Of a stretch of DNA of 8,943 nucleotides, positions 6,714 through 8,943 are shown piece by piece. Below the pieces are notes generated by a model. It ran no database searches. It was not told where the DNA came from and was given only the letters and a program-made list of their open reading frames with translations. The number at the start of each line of letters is the position of its first letter. Within the stretch, counting starts at the first letter, position 1. The DNA comes from Lysobacteraceae bacterium (GTDB taxonomy: Bacteria > Pseudomonadota > Gammaproteobacteria > Steroidobacterales > Steroidobacteraceae). The DNA lies in assembly GCA_012516015.1 (NCBI GenBank), contig JAAYXG010000133.1:1-8943 (forward strand), given 5' to 3'. A program made the translations under genes and the position numbers.

Positions 6714-6763
6714 GTCGAACGATGCGCATACGATACCCTCGGCGACGTCGCCGATGGTTCGAC
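6714..6763. promoter_or_regulatory. Palindromic operator region between the ArsR-type gene and the NIPSNAP/ABM operon
   Basis: The 78-base divergent gap is dominated by symmetry. TCGGCGACGTCGCCGA (6739-6754) is a perfect 16-bp palindrome, extended by ACC on the left and GGT on the right past a single mismatched pair to 24 bp (6735-6758). ATGCGCAT (6722-6729) is a second perfect palindrome. GTCGAAC (6714-6720) and GTTCGAC (6757-6763) form 7-bp arms centred 43 bases apart. Weak -10-like sequences overlap them: TACGAT (6729-6734) on the plus strand and TATCGT (its neighbour on the minus strand). This fits an autoregulating winged-helix dimer that represses both directions. Confidence 0.6.
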
Positions 6764-6775
6764 GGAAATCGAAGT

Positions 6776-7492
6776 ATGCAAGAGGGGCCGAACATCGCTC
6801 GCATTGCCGCCGCCATCGGCGAGCGCGCGCGTGCACAGATGTTGAGCGCCCTGATGTCCGGTCGCGCACTCACTGCCACTGAGTTGGCGGACGTGGCGAA
6901 TGTCTCGCGATCCACTGCGAGCTCGCATCTGACCCGCCTGGAACGCGCGCGCCTCGTCGTCGCGCACGATTCCGGTCGCCATCGATATTTTCGAATCGCG
7001 AGCGCCGAGGTTGCGGAGATCCTCGAGCGCCTCATGGGAGCGCAGCACGCGTTGGACGAAAAGCGGTTCGGACCGCGCGATCCGGCGCTTCGTCGCGCAC
7101 GACTCTGCTACGACCACTTGGCGGGCGAGATCGCAGTTTGGATCTACGACGCCCTGGAAGCGAAGCGCGCCTTCGAGCTCACGTCGAGCGGGCTGAGCCT
7201 CAACGAATCGGGTTGGCGCATGTTCGCAAGGCTGGGTATCGACGCGTCGCAGCTCTCACACACGCGGCGGCCTGCATGCCGAGCCTGTCTCGATTGGAGC
7301 GAGCGGCGCAACCACTTGGCCGGCGCCTTGGGCGCACTGCTCATGAAACGCCTGATCGACCTTCGCTGGGCGAGCACCGCGCGCGGTTCGCGTGTCGTCC
7401 GGTTTTCCGCTGAAGGCGAACGCGCCCTGCGGCGAGCCTTCACAGACTCTGCATCGCGGCGATCCACGGCTCCAGTCGCCGTCCAAAGTTGA
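6776..7492 (+). CDS. ArsR/SmtB-type winged-helix transcriptional regulator
   Basis: A 238-residue DNA-binding regulator. The N-terminal winged helix (about 5-80) shows [20 protein letters not shown] (8-27), the recognition region [20 protein letters not shown] (35-54) and the wing [16 protein letters not shown] (60-75). Classical ArsR proteins are about 100-120 residues; this one has an extra C-terminal domain of about 140 residues carrying [20 protein letters not shown] (168-187), a known long-ArsR pattern, with Cys168 and Cys171 in CxxC and Cys111 elsewhere. Metal or redox sensing is possible, but the classical ELCVCDL metal site is absent. ATG at 6776 is preferred over the longer open frame from 6446 because the domain starts here; the ribosome site is weak. 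It is divergent from the NIPSNAP/ABM operon and convergent with, and overlapping by 53 bp, the DUF4824 gene. Confidence 0.85.
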   Translation: MQEGPNIARIAAAIGERARAQMLSALMSGRALTATELADVANVSRSTASSHLTRLERARLVVAHDSGRHRYFRIASAEVAEILERLMGAQHALDEKRFGPRDPALRRARLCYDHLAGEIAVWIYDALEAKRAFELTSSGLSLNESGWRMFARLGIDASQLSHTRRPACRACLDWSERRNHLAGALGALLMKRLIDLRWASTARGSRVVRFSAEGERALRRAFTDSASRRSTAPVAVQS

Positions 7493-8297
7493 CAGTTGCG
7501 GAGAAGCGCGGCGGACGCTGACTGACCCCGTATCGATATCCTCGTCGATCTCTCATCGGCTCGATGAGCGTTCGATAAGACTGCGGAACTCGGATCTGCC
7601 CGATGTCGAGCTCGGGCGAAGCGGCAGCGACGCGGCGACGGCCCGGCTCGCCGCTCACGTAAATGCCCACTCGGCCGCGAACGATCGCATAACGCGTGCG
7701 ATCCGAATAGCGCTCGCGCAGCACCGTAGGGTCGAGTCCGGCATCGACGACGAACAGGCGACTGGCGCTCTGCTCTTCGTGCTCGAGCGCTTCGCGTGCC
7801 GCCTTCAGACGCGCCTCGAACGTCGCATCCCCGACATTCCGATCCATCAACTCCATTGCGCGCTCGACGTGGTCGCGACGCTGCTCGAGCGCCTCTCGGT
7901 ACGCGGCGCCATCGTACTCCAGCACGAGAAACACTCGCTTCGGAAGCTGTCTTCGACTCCGCTCGAGCGCAAGCTCCGAGTCATCGAGCAAGGACGTGTC
8001 GAATCCGAGTGCTCGGAGCTGCTCCTCGCTCAACCAATCGGTTTGCCACGTGCCATAAATTGCGCCGGGCTCGTACGTCTGCCGTACACGCCAATCGATC
8101 GTCAGGTCGATGCTGCTGTTGTCATTGTCCGGCCAGCTCCAGTTCACGATCGGCAGCTCGCGCTCGGTGAGCGCGAGCACGCTCTCGGGCGTGCTCGCAC
8201 GGTTGTATGCGACGCCGCCGAGCGCGATGGCGTTCGTGACCACAATGAGCACGATGCCAACGAGCAATGCCGGCTTATTCGACCATCGAACGTTCAC
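7440..8297 (-). CDS. DUF4824 family membrane-anchored protein
   Basis: A 285-residue protein resembling the DUF4824 family, of unknown function. An N-terminal membrane anchor (about residues 9-30, ALLVGIVLIVVTNAIALGGV) is followed by a large soluble, presumably periplasmic part. Recognisable pieces are the region ELPIVNWSWPDNDNSSIDL (47-65), VFLVLEYDGAAY (122-133), and the C-terminal [19 protein letters not shown] (261-279). The start is the GTG at 8295-8297, which overlaps the stop of the DUF2157 gene in GTGA, with GGAG 8 bases upstream. The open frame upstream of it is a shadow of the DUF2157 gene. The 4-bp overlap indicates an operon and probably a physical or functional pair. The last 53 bases overlap the convergent ArsR gene, so both C-termini share DNA. 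Confidence 0.8.
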   Translation of the reverse strand: MNVRWSNKPALLVGIVLIVVTNAIALGGVAYNRASTPESVLALTERELPIVNWSWPDNDNSSIDLTIDWRVRQTYEPGAIYGTWQTDWLSEEQLRALGFDTSLLDDSELALERSRRQLPKRVFLVLEYDGAAYREALEQRRDHVERAMELMDRNVGDATFEARLKAAREALEHEEQSASRLFVVDAGLDPTVLRERYSDRTRYAIVRGRVGIYVSGEPGRRRVAAASPELDIGQIRVPQSYRTLIEPMRDRRGYRYGVSQRPPRFSATVNFGRRLEPWIAAMQSL

Positions 8298-8943
8298 TTC
8301 ATGTTCTCCGCTTCGCTTCGCGTCGCGGCGCGCATGCGTCTCATGACCAGAATGAACAGAATCGCAGTCAGCGCGATGATCAAGAAGAAGACGAACTTCG
8401 GCATGATCTCCCACCACCAGTCGTAGAACTTGGTGTACAGAAAGATGACGAAGAACGTCACGCCCGTATTGACGACTTCGGACCACCCTTTGCGTGCGCC
8501 GAGCCAGATCGCGGCGGCGCTCGCGACGAAGCCCAGCGCTTGATAGCTGCGTTCGATCGTATCCACCGAGAAGCCGAGGTAGCTCCCGTACCCCCAATTC
8601 GATAGGACGAGTATGGGCAACAGGAATGCAAGGAGCCCGAACACGCGATAGATCGGACCGAAGCCGGTGAACCGTTCGTGCGGGATCACAGAAGGTGCGA
8701 TAAACAAAATCAGGGCCGCGGGAAAGAAGTTCTCCGGCCGCTGGCCGAAGTGGATCCAGTACATGCCGCTCCACGTTCCGACGCGGACCGCGATGAACGC
8801 GATGAGGCACAAGATGCCTGCGGCGAGCAGCAGCCGAAGATCGAACGTATACGCAAGCAGGAAGGCGAGCGCACCCCACGCGAGCAGCGCGTTGTCGGAC
8901 GGGGTGATATTGAACAACTGTCCTATCAAGGACACGTTGAGAA
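8294..8943 (-). CDS. DUF2157 family multi-pass membrane protein (5' end outside the window)
   Basis: The visible 215 codons are the C-terminal part of an inner membrane protein of the DUF2157 family. The frame is open through the window edge, and the first visible residues LNVSLIGQLFNI correspond to an internal conserved DUF2157 segment (LIGQxYNI type), so a GTG at 8933-8935 is not the true start. About seven membrane spans are visible (around ALLAWGALAFLLAYTF, LLAAGILCLIAFIAV, FFPAALILFIAPSVI, VFGLLAFLLPILVL, ALGFVASAAAIWLG, VTFFVIFLYTKF and VFFLIIALTAILFILVM), ending in a basic cytoplasmic tail. It is translationally coupled to the DUF4824 gene. DUF2157 proteins commonly sit next to a second small membrane-anchored partner (often GDYXXLXY-type), and here DUF4824 takes that place. 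Function is unknown. Confidence 0.8.
   Translation of the reverse strand, partial: LNVSLIGQLFNITPSDNALLAWGALAFLLAYTFDLRLLLAAGILCLIAFIAVRVGTWSGMYWIHFGQRPENFFPAALILFIAPSVIPHERFTGFGPIYRVFGLLAFLLPILVLSNWGYGSYLGFSVDTIERSYQALGFVASAAAIWLGARKGWSEVVNTGVTFFVIFLYTKFYDWWWEIMPKFVFFLIIALTAILFILVMRRMRAATRSEAENMK

Noticed and set aside
6446..6775. N-terminal extension of the ArsR-type gene
   Set aside because: The open frame continues upstream but lies antisense to the NIPSNAP gene and would destroy the divergent promoter region; the winged helix begins right after the ATG at 6776.
6698..7117. N-terminal extension of the NIPSNAP gene
   Set aside because: It is antisense to the ArsR-type coding region; NIPSNAP similarity begins at the ATG at 6697.
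7392..8426. A 344-codon plus-strand open frame
   Set aside because: It runs antisense through DUF4824 and into DUF2157, and its translation has no domain-like pattern.
1..8943. CRISPR array, tRNA, rRNA, insertion sequence or prophage
   Set aside because: No regularly spaced repeats, cloverleaf, ribosomal sequence, transposase motif or phage structural gene was seen on either strand.

Overview
This is an 8.9 kb window from a GC-rich bacterial chromosome. The gene content (an Oar-like TonB-dependent receptor, a YfaZ-type outer membrane protein, a small heat shock protein, an HPF/RaiA-like protein, a DUF2157/DUF4824 membrane pair) points to a gammaproteobacterium, perhaps of the Xanthomonadales/Nevskiales/Steroidobacter neighbourhood. 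That placement is inferred from family resemblance only. No rRNA, tRNA, CRISPR array, insertion sequence or prophage gene was seen.

Layout. (1) Positions 1-2619, minus strand: a large Oar-like TonB-dependent receptor, interrupted by an in-frame TAG at 211-213 while the same frame stays open to the window edge. (2) 2830-3321, minus: an Hsp20 small heat shock protein with a hairpin terminator after it and a long structured leader before it. (3) 3513-4106, minus: a YfaZ-like outer membrane protein whose best start is an internal GTG. (4) 4389-5153, plus: a regulator with the AraC-type ligand-binding domain but no visible DNA-binding domain. A 427-base stretch follows that holds what looks like a decayed reading frame. 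(5) 5581-6000, plus: an HPF/RaiA-family ribosome-associated protein. (6) 6021-6697, minus: two small, translationally coupled genes (NIPSNAP family, then antibiotic-biosynthesis-monooxygenase family), divergent from an ArsR-type regulator (6776-7492, plus). The 78-bp gap between them carries a 24-bp near-perfect palindrome. (7) 7440-8943, minus: a DUF2157 membrane protein (5' end outside the window) overlapping by 4 bp a DUF4824 protein, whose 3' end in turn overlaps the 3' end of the ArsR gene by 53 bp.

The most coherent functional unit is the ArsR / NIPSNAP / ABM cluster. Two small proteins of the dimeric alpha+beta-barrel type are made from one transcript, facing a winged-helix regulator that has a Cys-X2-Cys motif in a C-terminal extension, with a strong operator candidate between them. 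The ligand and the reaction cannot be read from sequence. The truncated AraC-like gene, the adjacent decayed frame and the interrupted receptor suggest that parts of this region are undergoing gene loss, although a sequencing error is a live alternative for the single TAG.
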